Source: an uncultured Prevotellaceae bacterium
GTDB lineage: Bacteria > Bacteroidota > Bacteroidia > Bacteroidales > Bacteroidaceae
NCBI GenBank assembly: GCA_900319225.1
Contig: ONNV01000004.1
Location: 115,971 to 179,970 of the forward strand
Length of the DNA stretch: 64,000 nt
Reading direction: 5' to 3'
Both the position numbers and the translations under genes were made by a program. Within the stretch, counting starts at the first letter, position 1. Every line of letters begins with the position of its first letter. Below are positions 25,804 through 34,347 of this stretch, in pieces. The notes beneath the pieces were generated by a model, which ran no database searches, was not told the origin of the DNA, and saw nothing but the letters and a program-made list of their open reading frames with translations.

Positions 25804-26901
25804 ATGGAAGCGCAAGAGATACTTCAAGACATAGTATTTGTCATCCTTTACGGAGTGGTAATGGGACTGAGCATAGCAGCAGCACTCTACCTGCTGCTAC
25901 GGCGCGGTAATGCCATTGCTCCGGGGGTGACGCCTCCATTGCGCCTGCGCCTATGGGCGGCGGCCATTATGCTGGAGAACGTGTTCAGTCACGTTTTATG
26001 GCTTTGGTATTTCTGCCATCCTTCAGCTCTTGTTTACATTATTGTCTGCGCTCTGGACTTCCTGCTGCTCATACCCATCATAGCCGGCATTCTGCTCTCT
26101 ATGCTGCAGGACAGGCGTCGGCCCGTATGGCCTGTGGCTGTGGCGTTGGTTCCAGCCATTGTGTTGACGGCATTGAATATCATATACAAGGAAAACGCAT
26201 TCCTGACTTGGCAGAGCATTTATGTCATTGCAGTATACGCTGTATTAATGGTGTATATGTACTTTGCAGTCCGTCAATATGGACGCTGGCTTAGGGATAA
26301 CTATGCCGATCTTGAGAATAAGGAGGTCTGGCAGTGTTTTCTGATACTGGCAGTGTTTATGCTGCTTTCTGTCCTTTACCTATTCACCTCCGGACAGACC
26401 AAGGTACTGATCTATCTTCTGGAATTTGTGTGTGTCATTATTATGGGCCTGGTGCTGTGGCGTGTGGAAACGCTGCAGTCACTGAGTGAGAGTGTCACGG
26501 CCGATGTAGAGGAGCCAGCCGAAGAGGCACGTAAGACATCGGCACCGACGGCCACCCCCACCAAGATGGACATACTCCTGAAAAAGCACTGCGAGGATAA
26601 TCAGCTTTACTTGCAGAATGATCTTACTCTGGCCCAGCTGGCCAATATCATCGGCACAAACCGGACTTATCTGAGCCAGCATTTTGCCCAGCAGGGGCTC
26701 ACATTCAACGCTTATATCAACAGTCTTCGTATAGACCATTTCATCCGCCTGTACAGGGAGGCAGCTGCCGAAAGCCGCATTGTCACCGCCCAGCAATTCT
26801 CTTTCAAAAGCGGATTCCATAGCTACAGCACCTTCAGCGCCGCATTCAAGCAGAAGACGGGAAAGACCGTGAAGGCGTGGATGCAATCCCTTGAGGAGTA
26901 G
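25804..26901 (+). CDS. Membrane-anchored AraC-family regulator 1
   Basis: 365 residues from ATG 25804. About six to seven hydrophobic segments fill residues 5-220 (starting VFVILYGVVMGLSIAAALYLLL), followed by a polar linker and a C-terminal AraC-type double helix-turn-helix at about 260-360: LTLAQLANIIGTNRTYLSQHFAQQG, FNAYINSLRIDHFIRLYRE, and AQQFSFKSGFHSYSTFSAAFKQKTGKT. Membrane HTH proteins of this form are known in Bacteroidetes; the sensing signal is presumably perceived in or across the inner membrane. Its neighbours on both sides carry the same tandem operator, making it the best candidate binder. A paralogue is encoded at 60424-61500. Confidence 0.88.
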   Translation: MEAQEILQDIVFVILYGVVMGLSIAAALYLLLRRGNAIAPGVTPPLRLRLWAAAIMLENVFSHVLWLWYFCHPSALVYIIVCALDFLLLIPIIAGILLSMLQDRRRPVWPVAVALVPAIVLTALNIIYKENAFLTWQSIYVIAVYAVLMVYMYFAVRQYGRWLRDNYADLENKEVWQCFLILAVFMLLSVLYLFTSGQTKVLIYLLEFVCVIIMGLVLWRVETLQSLSESVTADVEEPAEEARKTSAPTATPTKMDILLKKHCEDNQLYLQNDLTLAQLANIIGTNRTYLSQHFAQQGLTFNAYINSLRIDHFIRLYREAAAESRIVTAQQFSFKSGFHSYSTFSAAFKQKTGKTVKAWMQSLEE

Positions 26902-26919
26902 TTCTTCAAAACATTTCAC

Positions 26920-26956
26920 TCTCAAAATTTTCAAAACAGTCTCTGAATCTTCAAAA
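26920..26956 (+). promoter_or_regulatory. AraC-type tandem operator, site B
   Basis: Copies of the 17-bp motif start at 26920 and 26940: the first fits TCTCARAATYTWCAAAA apart from one base, the second has TCTCTGAATCTTCAAAA. Spacing is again exactly 20. It begins 19 bases after the regulator 1 stop codon. Confidence 0.7.
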
Positions 26957-26981
26957 ACAGCATTCTGAGACCTCTTGCCTA

Positions 26982-27012
26982 TTGGGAATTGGACCAGAGG
27001 GTGGTATTTTTG
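26982..27012 (+). promoter_or_regulatory. Promoter of the SusE/F-like lipoprotein gene
   Basis: TTG (26982-26984), 20 bases, TATTTTTG (27005-27012), then the ATG at 27037. The -33 lies 25 bases downstream of operator site B. Confidence 0.65.
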
Positions 27013-27036
27013 AGCTACATTCAAAAACAAAGGACA

Positions 27037-27714
27037 ATGAAAAAGAAATTTTCTATTCTCGCAATCGCAGCGGTGGCTGCCCTTGCTTTTGTATCCTGCA
27101 GCAAGGAAAAGGAAGAGGGAACAGCTCCTCTTCAGGGTATCTCGATCGCCCCTGATTCCACAAGCGTTAAGGTTGGTTCACCTCTTACTCTAAAAGTTGT
27201 TTACAATCCTAAGAATGCTGCCGAAAAGCCCCAGGCAGTATGGAGCTGCTCCGACACTATCCTGGCCGTTGTGGCGAACGGCAAAGTGACTTCAAAGAGA
27301 GCAGGTGAAGTAGTCATTACAGCTACCGCAGGCGAATTTTCTGCCAATTGCAAAGTCACTATAGAGAATGACGTACCCATAGAAGGTACCTCAAACGTCT
27401 CTCTCGTTGGCACTTTCTTGGGTAATGGGGAAGATGGTTGGGATATGGACTATATGCTCGCCGAAGTCAAATCTGGCGTATATGTTATCAGACATGTTAC
27501 ACTGACCGAATACGACAAGTTCAAAATCCGCTTTGACAAAAGTTGGGACTTAAATCGTGGCGGAACCTTTGTAGAGCTCGGCAAGGGGTTTGCTGTAGTA
27601 GAGGATGGAGCTAATATTAGACCTTACCTGAACGGTACCTTTGATATCTGGTACAACAAAGAAAAAGAGCAGATGGCTGTTACGGTAAAGGACGGCACAC
27701 CTGCTTGGAATTAA
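27037..27714 (+). CDS. SusE/SusF-like lipoprotein with Big_2 domain
   Basis: 225 residues from ATG 27037; lipobox FVSCS. Residues about 30-115 read as a bacterial Ig-like (Big_2) domain: ISIAPDSTSVKVGSPLTLKVVYNP, WSCSDTILAVVANGKVTSKRAGEVVITATAG. The C-terminal half (SLVGTFLGNGEDGWDMDYML...YKFKIRFDKSWDLNRGG, approximate) has the pattern of the beta-sandwich carbohydrate-binding modules of SusE/SusF, with FKIRFDKSWDLNRGG near residue 165. Likely outer-membrane and surface-exposed. No SusC/SusD pair lies nearby, so a starch- or glycan-uptake role is only suggested by the fold. Controlled by operator site B. Confidence 0.75.
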   Translation: MKKKFSILAIAAVAALAFVSCSKEKEEGTAPLQGISIAPDSTSVKVGSPLTLKVVYNPKNAAEKPQAVWSCSDTILAVVANGKVTSKRAGEVVITATAGEFSANCKVTIENDVPIEGTSNVSLVGTFLGNGEDGWDMDYMLAEVKSGVYVIRHVTLTEYDKFKIRFDKSWDLNRGGTFVELGKGFAVVEDGANIRPYLNGTFDIWYNKEKEQMAVTVKDGTPAWN

Positions 27715-27746
27715 ATTAATCGTTTCTAACGACAAAAAGCATTAAA

Positions 27747-27766
27747 TTGCAAAGTCCACTTTGCAA
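27747..27766. promoter_or_regulatory. Inverted repeat overlapping the -33 box of the ATPase gene
   Basis: TTGCAAAG-TCCA-CTTTGCAA, a perfect 8-bp inverted repeat. Its right half contains the -33 TTTG (27760-27763), so a protein bound here would compete with RNA polymerase. Confidence 0.55.
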
Positions 27767-27792
27767 AATGTGGATTATTTGTAGTAACTTTG
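27760..27792 (+). promoter_or_regulatory. Promoter of the DUF4143-type ATPase gene
   Basis: TTTG (27760-27763), 21 bases, TAACTTTG (27785-27792). The leader can fold GTCCGTGCAC with GTGCGCGGAC (27796-27819). Confidence 0.75.
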
Positions 27793-27829
27793 CAGTCCGT
27801 GCACACGAGTGCGCGGACGTGCAGTATAT

Positions 27830-29008
27830 ATGGAACAGTTTTTCAGGACACATGATTATCTGGTTGAGCACTTGCAGGCATCTGTAAGGCGTGACCTCAT
27901 GGATGAGATTGACTGGTCCAGCCGCATGATAGGAATCAAGGGTACCCGTGGGGTGGGTAAGACTACATTTCTGCTTCAGTACGCCAAGGAGAAGTTTGGC
28001 CGCGACCGTTCCTGCCTGTACATAAACATGAATAACCTCTACTTCCAGGGTCACGGCATCGCGGAGTTTGCCGGTGAGTTCCACAAGCTGGGAGGTAAGG
28101 TGCTGCTCATAGACCAGGTGTTCAAACATCCTGACTGGAGCAAGGAGCTGCGCAAGTGCTACGATATGTATCCCGGCCTCAAGATCATATTCACCGGATC
28201 ATCGGTGATGCGTCTTAAGGAGGAGAATCCTGAACTTAACGGAATTGTAAGCTCATATAACCTGCGCGGTTTCTCATTCCGTGAGTTCCTTAACCTCAAG
28301 GCGGGCACACAGTTCAAGGCACACCGTCTGGATGACATTCTCAAGAATCATGTACAGATAGCACGTGACATCCTGCAACAGGTAAATCCGCTGGATTATT
28401 TCCAGGATTACGTGCATCACGGCTTCTATCCGTTCTTTTTGCAGCAGCGTAATTTCAGCGAGAACCTGCTCAAGACCATGAACATGATGATTGAGGTGGA
28501 TATACTGCTCATCAAACAGATTGACCTCAAGTATCTGGCCAAGATCAAGAAGCTGTTCTACCTGATGGCGGTGCAGGGTACATCGGCCCCCAATGTAAGC
28601 CAGCTGGCTGCAGAGACCGAGACATCACGCGCCACCGTTATGAACTACATAAAGTACCTGGCTGATGCACGACTCATCAATATGGTTTATGCCAAGGGTG
28701 ACAGCTTCCCCAAGAAACCGTGCCGTGTGCTGATGCACAACTCAAACCTTATCTACACCATCTATCCTCCGCGTCAGGACCGTCAGGATGTGATTGATAC
28801 ATTCTTTGTCAACTCCATGTGGAAGGATCATGTGGTGCACAAGGGTGCCAAGGGATGGTCATTCCTGGTGGATGGAGACATAAACTTCAAGGTCTCGACT
28901 ACAGAGGGTAAGACTCGCCAGCAGCCGGATTCGTTCCATGCCGTTGACGGACTTGATATAGGACATGACAACGTGATTCCGTTGTGGATGTTCGGAATGC
29001 TTTATTGA
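27830..29008 (+). CDS. AAA-type ATPase with DUF4143-like C-terminus
   Basis: 392 residues from ATG 27830; an upstream ATG reading from 27809 is less likely. Walker A is GTRGVGKTT near residues 36-44, Walker B VLLIDQVF near 85-92, and the sensor block IIFTGSSVMRL near 120. The C-terminal half has a winged-helix segment (VSQLAAETETSRATVMNYIKYLADARLI) and the DUF4143 pattern. These ATPases are abundant and mobile in Bacteroidetes and archaea; proposed roles include toxin-antitoxin or defence-like functions, but none is firmly shown. nifJ begins 30 bases after the stop codon and may be partly transcribed with it. Confidence 0.85.
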   Translation: MEQFFRTHDYLVEHLQASVRRDLMDEIDWSSRMIGIKGTRGVGKTTFLLQYAKEKFGRDRSCLYINMNNLYFQGHGIAEFAGEFHKLGGKVLLIDQVFKHPDWSKELRKCYDMYPGLKIIFTGSSVMRLKEENPELNGIVSSYNLRGFSFREFLNLKAGTQFKAHRLDDILKNHVQIARDILQQVNPLDYFQDYVHHGFYPFFLQQRNFSENLLKTMNMMIEVDILLIKQIDLKYLAKIKKLFYLMAVQGTSAPNVSQLAAETETSRATVMNYIKYLADARLINMVYAKGDSFPKKPCRVLMHNSNLIYTIYPPRQDRQDVIDTFFVNSMWKDHVVHKGAKGWSFLVDGDINFKVSTTEGKTRQQPDSFHAVDGLDIGHDNVIPLWMFGMLY

Positions 29009-29038
29009 TACACAAGATTTTCAACACTATAAAAAACT

Positions 29039-32000
29039 ATGGCAAAGAAATTTATCACTTGTGATGGTAACGAGGCTGCAGCTCACGTGAGCTATATGTT
29101 CTCGGAGGTAGCTGCTATCTACCCCATCACCCCGTCATCACCTATGGCGGAGCATGTTGACGAGTGGGCTGCCCGTGGTCGTAAGAACCTCTGGGGCCAG
29201 ACCGTCACAGTACAGGAAATGCAGTCTGAGGCCGGTGCCGCAGGTGCAGTGCACGGTTCACTTCAGGCCGGTGCTCTGACAACCACTTTCACCGCTTCTC
29301 AGGGTCTTCTGCTGATGATTCCTAATATGTACAAGATTGCAGGTGAGTTGATCCCCTGCGTGTTCGATGTATCGGCACGTACTCTGGCATCTCACGCTCT
29401 GTGCATATTCGGTGACCATCAGGATGTTATGGCATGCCGCCAGACAGGTTTCGCAATGCTTTGCGAGGGTTCTGTTCAGGAGGTAATGGATATGACAGCT
29501 GCCGCTCACCTTGCTTCACTTGAGACCTGCGTTCCTTTCGTGAACTTCTTTGACGGTTTCCGCACATCACACGAGTATCACAAGATTGAGCTTCTGGATC
29601 AGGAGGATGTACGTCCTCTGGTTAAGGAGGAGTATATCAAGCGCTTCCGTGACCGCGCTATGAGTCCTGAGCGTCCTATCACCCGTGGTACTGCCGAGAA
29701 CCCTGAGACATTCTTCACACACCGTGAGGCCAGCAACCCCTACTACGATGCAGTTCCTGATGTAGTAGAGAAGTACCTGGGTGAGCTCTCCAAGATCACC
29801 GGTCGTGAGTACCATCTGTTCTCATACTATGGTGCCAAGGATGCTGACCGCATGATCATCCTGATGGGTTCTGCTACCGATGCAGCCCGTGAGGCTATCG
29901 ACTACCTGAACGCCAACGGCCAGAAGGTAGGTATGATCTCAGTTCATCTGTATCGTCCGTTCTCAGTTAAGCACCTACTCGCTTCAGTTCCCAAGACTGT
30001 TAAGCGTATTGCCGTTCTGGATCGTACCAAGGAGCCCGGCGCAAACGGCGAGCCTCTGTATCTGGATGTAAAGGATGCTTTCTACGATGTTCAGGACCGT
30101 CCTCTCATCGTTGGCGGCCGTTACGGTCTGGGTTCACACGATACCACTCCCGCTCAGATCATCAGCGTATTCAACAACCTGGCTATGCCGGAGCCCAAGA
30201 ACCACTTCACCGTAGGTATTGTTGATGATGTTACATTCACATCACTGCCCGAGGTTGAGGAGATTGCACTTGGTGGCGAGGGTATGTTCCAGGCTAAGTT
30301 CTACGGTCTGGGTGCCGACGGTACTGTAGGTGCCAACAAGAACTCAGTTAAAATCATCGGTGATAACACTGACAAGTATTGCCAGGCTTACTTCTCATAT
30401 GACTCAAAGAAGTCAGGCGGTTTCACCTGCTCACACCTGCGTTTCGGTGATACCCCCATCCGTTCAACTTATCTGGTAACCACACCTAACTTCGTTGCAT
30501 GCCACGTTCAGGCTTACCTGCACATGTACGATGTTACACGCGGTCTGCAGAAGAACGGTCAGTTCCTGCTCAACACCATCTTTGAGGGCGACGAGCTGGA
30601 GAAGTTCATGCCTAACAAGGTAAAGCGTTACTTCGCTAAGAACAATATCACTGTTTATACCATCAACGCTACCAAGATTGCTCAGGAGATTGGTCTGGGT
30701 AACCGTACCAACACCATCCTTCAGTCTGCTTTCTTCCGCATCACAGGTGTTATTCCTGTAGAGCTTGCAGTTGAGAAGATGAAGGCTGCCGCCCTGAAGT
30801 CTTACGGAGCAAAGGGTCAGGATGTAGTTGACCTGAACTACGCCGCTATCGACCGTGGTGGTGAGTACAAGCAGCTTGTTGTTAAGCCCGAGTGGGCTAA
30901 CCTGCCCGATGATGAGGCCAAGAAGGATGATGCACCCGCATTCGTTAAGGAGCTGGTTCGTCCTATCAACGCTCAGGCCGGTGACCTGCTCAAGGTTTCT
31001 GACTTTACAAAGCATGGCACAGTTGACGGTTCATGGGAGGTTGGTACCGCTGCTTATGAGAAGCGTGGTGTTGAGGCCTTCGTTCCCGCTTGGAACAAAG
31101 ACAACTGTATCCAGTGCAACCAGTGCGCATACATCTGTCCTCACGCTGCTATCCGTCCGTTCGTCCTGACCGATGACGAGCTCAAGGGCTTTGATGGTCT
31201 CGACACTATCGAGATGAAGGCTCCCGCCGCAATGAAGGGTATGCACTTTGTTATCGAGCCCTCTGTTCTTGACTGCCTTGGTTGCGGCAACTGCGCCGAC
31301 ATCTGCCCGGGCAACCCCAAGACCGGCAAGGCCCTCACAATGGTTCCGTTCAACCCCGATGCTGCCGATATGAAGAAGATGGCTGCCGACTGGGACAAGC
31401 TTGTTAAGGTTCCCTCAAAGCAGGATCTTGTTGACATCAAGTCAAACGTTAAGAACTCACAGTTCGCTCAGCCTCTGTTCGAGTTCTCAGGCGCTTGCTC
31501 AGGTTGCGGTGAGACTCCGTACGTTAAGCTGCTCTCACAGCTGTTCGGTGACCGTCAGATGATCGCCAACGCTACCGGTTGCTCATCAATCTATTCAGCT
31601 TCTATTCCTTCAACTCCTTACACCAAGAACGAGAAGGGTCAGGGTCCTGTATTCAACAACTCACTGTTTGAGGACTTCTGCGAGTTCGGTCTGGGTATGG
31701 CTCTTGGTAACAAGAAGATGAAAGAGCGTGTTGCCAAGCTGCTCCAGGAGATGATTGACTCTGACAAGACCAGCGCTGAGTACAAGGAGCTGGCTGCTGA
31801 GTGGATCGCCAACAAGGAGGATGCCGATAAGACCAAGGAGATTGCTCCCAAACTGCGTGCTTGCATCGCTGACGGTGCTGCCAAGGGTTGCCCCGTATGC
31901 ACTGAGCTCAAGACTCTTGACCACTACCTGGTTAAGCGTTCACAGTGGATCATTGGTGGTGACGGTGCATCATACGATATAGGTTACGGTGGTCTTGATC

Positions 32001-32605
32001 ACGTAATTGCCAGCGGTGAGGACGTTAACATCCTGGTACTTGATACTGAGGTTTACTCTAACACCGGTGGTCAGGCCTCTAAGGCTACTCCTCTGGGTGC
32101 TATCGCTCAGTTCGCCGCTCAGGGTAAGCGTATCCGCAAGAAGGATCTTGGTATGATCGCTACCACCTACGGTTATGTATATGTTGCTCAGATTGCTATG
32201 GGTGCAGACCACGCACAGTGTCTCAAGGCTATCCGCGAGGCCGAGGCTTGGCACGGTCCTTCAATCGTAATCGCTTACGCTCCCTGTATCAACCACGGTC
32301 TTAAGGCCAAGGGCGGCATGGGTAAGAGCCAGGCTGAGGAGAAGAAGGCTGTCGAGTGTGGTTACTGGCACTTGTGGCGTTACAATCCCGCTCTTGCTGA
32401 GGAGGGTAAGAATCCGTTCTCACTCGACTCAAAGGAGCCTAACTGGGCTAACTTCCATGACTTCCTGCTGGGTGAGGTTCGTTACCTCTCAGTTAAGAAG
32501 GCATATCCCAATGAGGCCGAGGAGCTCTTTGCTGAGGCACAGAAGATGGCTCAGCTCCGCTACAAGAGCTACATCCGCAAGAGCCAGGAAAATTGGGGCG
32601 AGTAA
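29039..32605 (+). CDS. nifJ: Pyruvate:ferredoxin (flavodoxin) oxidoreductase
   Basis: 1188 residues, the full length of a single-chain PFOR. It converts pyruvate and CoA to acetyl-CoA, CO2 and reduced ferredoxin in the cytoplasm. In order: the POR N-domain (AAAHVSYMFSEVAAIYPITPSSPMAEH), the CoA-binding region, the gamma domain (GLGADGTVGANKNSVKIIG), two ferredoxin-type 4Fe-4S motifs (CIQCNQCAYICP near 690, CLGCGNCADICP near 745), the CSGCGETPYVKLL block with cluster-ligating Cys near 820, and the thiamine-diphosphate domain GDGASYDIGYGGLDH with TEVYSNTGGQASKATP near 975-1020. Codon bias is extreme, so expression must be high. Confidence 0.98.
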   Translation: MAKKFITCDGNEAAAHVSYMFSEVAAIYPITPSSPMAEHVDEWAARGRKNLWGQTVTVQEMQSEAGAAGAVHGSLQAGALTTTFTASQGLLLMIPNMYKIAGELIPCVFDVSARTLASHALCIFGDHQDVMACRQTGFAMLCEGSVQEVMDMTAAAHLASLETCVPFVNFFDGFRTSHEYHKIELLDQEDVRPLVKEEYIKRFRDRAMSPERPITRGTAENPETFFTHREASNPYYDAVPDVVEKYLGELSKITGREYHLFSYYGAKDADRMIILMGSATDAAREAIDYLNANGQKVGMISVHLYRPFSVKHLLASVPKTVKRIAVLDRTKEPGANGEPLYLDVKDAFYDVQDRPLIVGGRYGLGSHDTTPAQIISVFNNLAMPEPKNHFTVGIVDDVTFTSLPEVEEIALGGEGMFQAKFYGLGADGTVGANKNSVKIIGDNTDKYCQAYFSYDSKKSGGFTCSHLRFGDTPIRSTYLVTTPNFVACHVQAYLHMYDVTRGLQKNGQFLLNTIFEGDELEKFMPNKVKRYFAKNNITVYTINATKIAQEIGLGNRTNTILQSAFFRITGVIPVELAVEKMKAAALKSYGAKGQDVVDLNYAAIDRGGEYKQLVVKPEWANLPDDEAKKDDAPAFVKELVRPINAQAGDLLKVSDFTKHGTVDGSWEVGTAAYEKRGVEAFVPAWNKDNCIQCNQCAYICPHAAIRPFVLTDDELKGFDGLDTIEMKAPAAMKGMHFVIEPSVLDCLGCGNCADICPGNPKTGKALTMVPFNPDAADMKKMAADWDKLVKVPSKQDLVDIKSNVKNSQFAQPLFEFSGACSGCGETPYVKLLSQLFGDRQMIANATGCSSIYSASIPSTPYTKNEKGQGPVFNNSLFEDFCEFGLGMALGNKKMKERVAKLLQEMIDSDKTSAEYKELAAEWIANKEDADKTKEIAPKLRACIADGAAKGCPVCTELKTLDHYLVKRSQWIIGGDGASYDIGYGGLDHVIASGEDVNILVLDTEVYSNTGGQASKATPLGAIAQFAAQGKRIRKKDLGMIATTYGYVYVAQIAMGADHAQCLKAIREAEAWHGPSIVIAYAPCINHGLKAKGGMGKSQAEEKKAVECGYWHLWRYNPALAEEGKNPFSLDSKEPNWANFHDFLLGEVRYLSVKKAYPNEAEELFAEAQKMAQLRYKSYIRKSQENWGE

Positions 32606-32621
32606 CCCAAGCGAGCAAAAG

Positions 32622-32749
32622 GGGGCCAAAGGGGACGGTTCTTTTTGGCTCCTTTTTCAAGATAAGGAACAGCAGCTTGAATATGAGCTGCTGTTCTTTT
32701 TTGTAGTTGTATAAATAAGGAGCCAAAAAGAACCGTCCCCTTTGGCCCC
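32622..32749. repeat. 33-bp perfect inverted repeat (core GGGGACGGTTCT) enclosing the nifJ terminator
   Basis: 32622-32654 is the exact reverse complement of 32717-32749. Each arm has GGGGCCAAA, then GGGGACGGTTCT, then TTTTTGGCTCC, so the arm ends are complementary to each other too. The 62-base loop holds the nifJ terminator hairpin. Confidence 0.95.
32667..32702 (+). terminator. nifJ rho-independent terminator
   Basis: Perfect 11-bp stem GAACAGCAGCT / AGCTGCTGTTC (32667-32677 with 32686-32696), 8-base loop, six T. It sits within the loop of the larger inverted repeat. Confidence 0.92.
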
Positions 32750-32821
32750 TTGAAAAAAATTGCAGAAATTTGCGCCGGTTTTCTAGTATTATAGTCCGAA
32801 TTAACATTTCATATTGTCACA

Positions 32822-34246
32822 ATGAATAACCGTATTGTAAAATCCGGCAGCAGATTGTGTTTCCATTTAATTGCTGCTATCTGTGCGTTTTCTGTAATGT
32901 CAGTGTTTTCATCTTGCGATAAAGATGAGGATGAAGATGTACAGGCTCTTAAGAGCGGAAGCCTGGAGTTTGTCATTGATAATGCTTCTCTATATGAGAA
33001 ACTGGGTATCACTGATCTGATCGATACCGTCCTAATCGAAAATCTGATGGTATTTACAGATTCTGTCCTGGTTTATGACAAATCAGGGAACCTGGTCTGC
33101 AAAACCGGTGCTCAGTCCGCCGGAATTGAGACGGTGATCCTTAGGGCAGATTCTCTTTCTGCTGGAGAATATACGGTTTTGATGTGGCAGTCAATCCTTA
33201 CAATTCCCGATAATCAGAAACCCTGGATCCTGAGCGGAGAGGAAAAACTCTCTACAGTTAATATATCAACCCTCTATTCGTTAATGGATCTCTCGGGTGC
33301 TTTGGGCATAGCCCAATCAGTTGTGAAGCTTAATGGAGGTGTTACGCGTATGAATCTTACTCCTAAGGCTGTAGGTAGTATCGTTAATTTCAGACTTGAC
33401 GGTTTTACAGACGGATTTGAAGATGATGAAAAGGCGATGTGCCTGTTTAATGACAGCAAAAGTATGAAAGGCATGTATCTGGATCCTTCACTATCAGATT
33501 CGGACCGTTGGATTGTCGATGACAGGAACTATTCTGGGCATGAAGGTGTTATAGGTGCCATTAATCTTGGACGTAGTTGGTTTCCGAGTTTTGTGCTGGA
33601 TCATGGTAATGATATGACACTGTCTCTATGGAGTGTGGATAGTGCATATGATACTATCGGTTGTTATACAGTGTATAACCATGTGGAACTGAATCCGGGT
33701 GACAATAAAGTCTTTTATATGGATTTGGGACGTCGTGGTTATACTCCGCCGTTCTTTGGTACTGCGGACAGTCTTGACAAATGGCTTGAAGCGCGTAACA
33801 GAGATTCGATTGTGCTTGATCCGTATCTTGATTGGGGCTGTGATTTTGATGATGTAGACCAATATATGAATGGGCATCAGTGGGTATTTTCGGATGTAGA
33901 TTCTTTATATCCCGCTGTTGGCTTCTGGGCTTATGAATATCTTACTGCCAGCAAGTTTAAACAAGAGTACCTTTTTGAGACGAAAGATGGTAAGAATTTA
34001 AGACAGATATATGCCGCATATATGGGTGATGACCTGTCAATTGATGTTTTTAATGACCTTTTGGTGAAACAGGGATACATATATAACGGCATTTTTAATA
34101 ATGCCCTATCTCCTGTCACTGATATATATTTCTCGGCCGACGGTAAGGATGAGGTTCAAACGTATGTCCAGAAAGATGGTACTATCATAATTTTTTATCA
34201 GCCTACAGATCCGGATGACTTCCAGTATATTGTAGAGCCTAAGTGA
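32822..34246 (+). CDS. Lipoprotein of unknown function
   Basis: 474 residues. The signal sequence ends in a lipobox (VFSSC near residue 32) followed by an acidic stretch DKDEDEDV, a combination often seen on surface lipoproteins of Bacteroidetes. The mature part is beta-rich, with segments such as VLVYDKSGNLVCKTGAQSAG and LNPGDNKVFYMDLG that loosely recall fimbrillin-like (FimB/Mfa2-type) anchor proteins, but the resemblance is weak. Codon use is more relaxed and AT-richer than in nifJ upstream. It ends just before a 76-bp perfect palindrome that separates it from convergent hsp20. Confidence 0.75.
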   Translation: MNNRIVKSGSRLCFHLIAAICAFSVMSVFSSCDKDEDEDVQALKSGSLEFVIDNASLYEKLGITDLIDTVLIENLMVFTDSVLVYDKSGNLVCKTGAQSAGIETVILRADSLSAGEYTVLMWQSILTIPDNQKPWILSGEEKLSTVNISTLYSLMDLSGALGIAQSVVKLNGGVTRMNLTPKAVGSIVNFRLDGFTDGFEDDEKAMCLFNDSKSMKGMYLDPSLSDSDRWIVDDRNYSGHEGVIGAINLGRSWFPSFVLDHGNDMTLSLWSVDSAYDTIGCYTVYNHVELNPGDNKVFYMDLGRRGYTPPFFGTADSLDKWLEARNRDSIVLDPYLDWGCDFDDVDQYMNGHQWVFSDVDSLYPAVGFWAYEYLTASKFKQEYLFETKDGKNLRQIYAAYMGDDLSIDVFNDLLVKQGYIYNGIFNNALSPVTDIYFSADGKDEVQTYVQKDGTIIIFYQPTDPDDFQYIVEPK

Positions 34247-34262
34247 TGTGAAGGGGGCCAAA

Positions 34263-34338
34263 GGGGACGGTTCTAAACGCAAAGGGGACGGTTCTGTTCG
34301 CGAACAGAACCGTCCCCTTTGCGTTTAGAACCGTCCCC
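34263..34338. repeat. 76-bp perfect palindrome with four GGGGACGGTTCT cores
   Basis: 34263-34300 is the exact reverse complement of 34301-34338 with no spacer. Each 38-base arm has two copies of GGGGACGGTTCT separated by AAACGCAAA. It lies between the lipoprotein gene and hsp20, which converge, and could serve as a bidirectional terminator. Confidence 0.95.
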
Positions 34339-34347
34339 GGTGAGACG

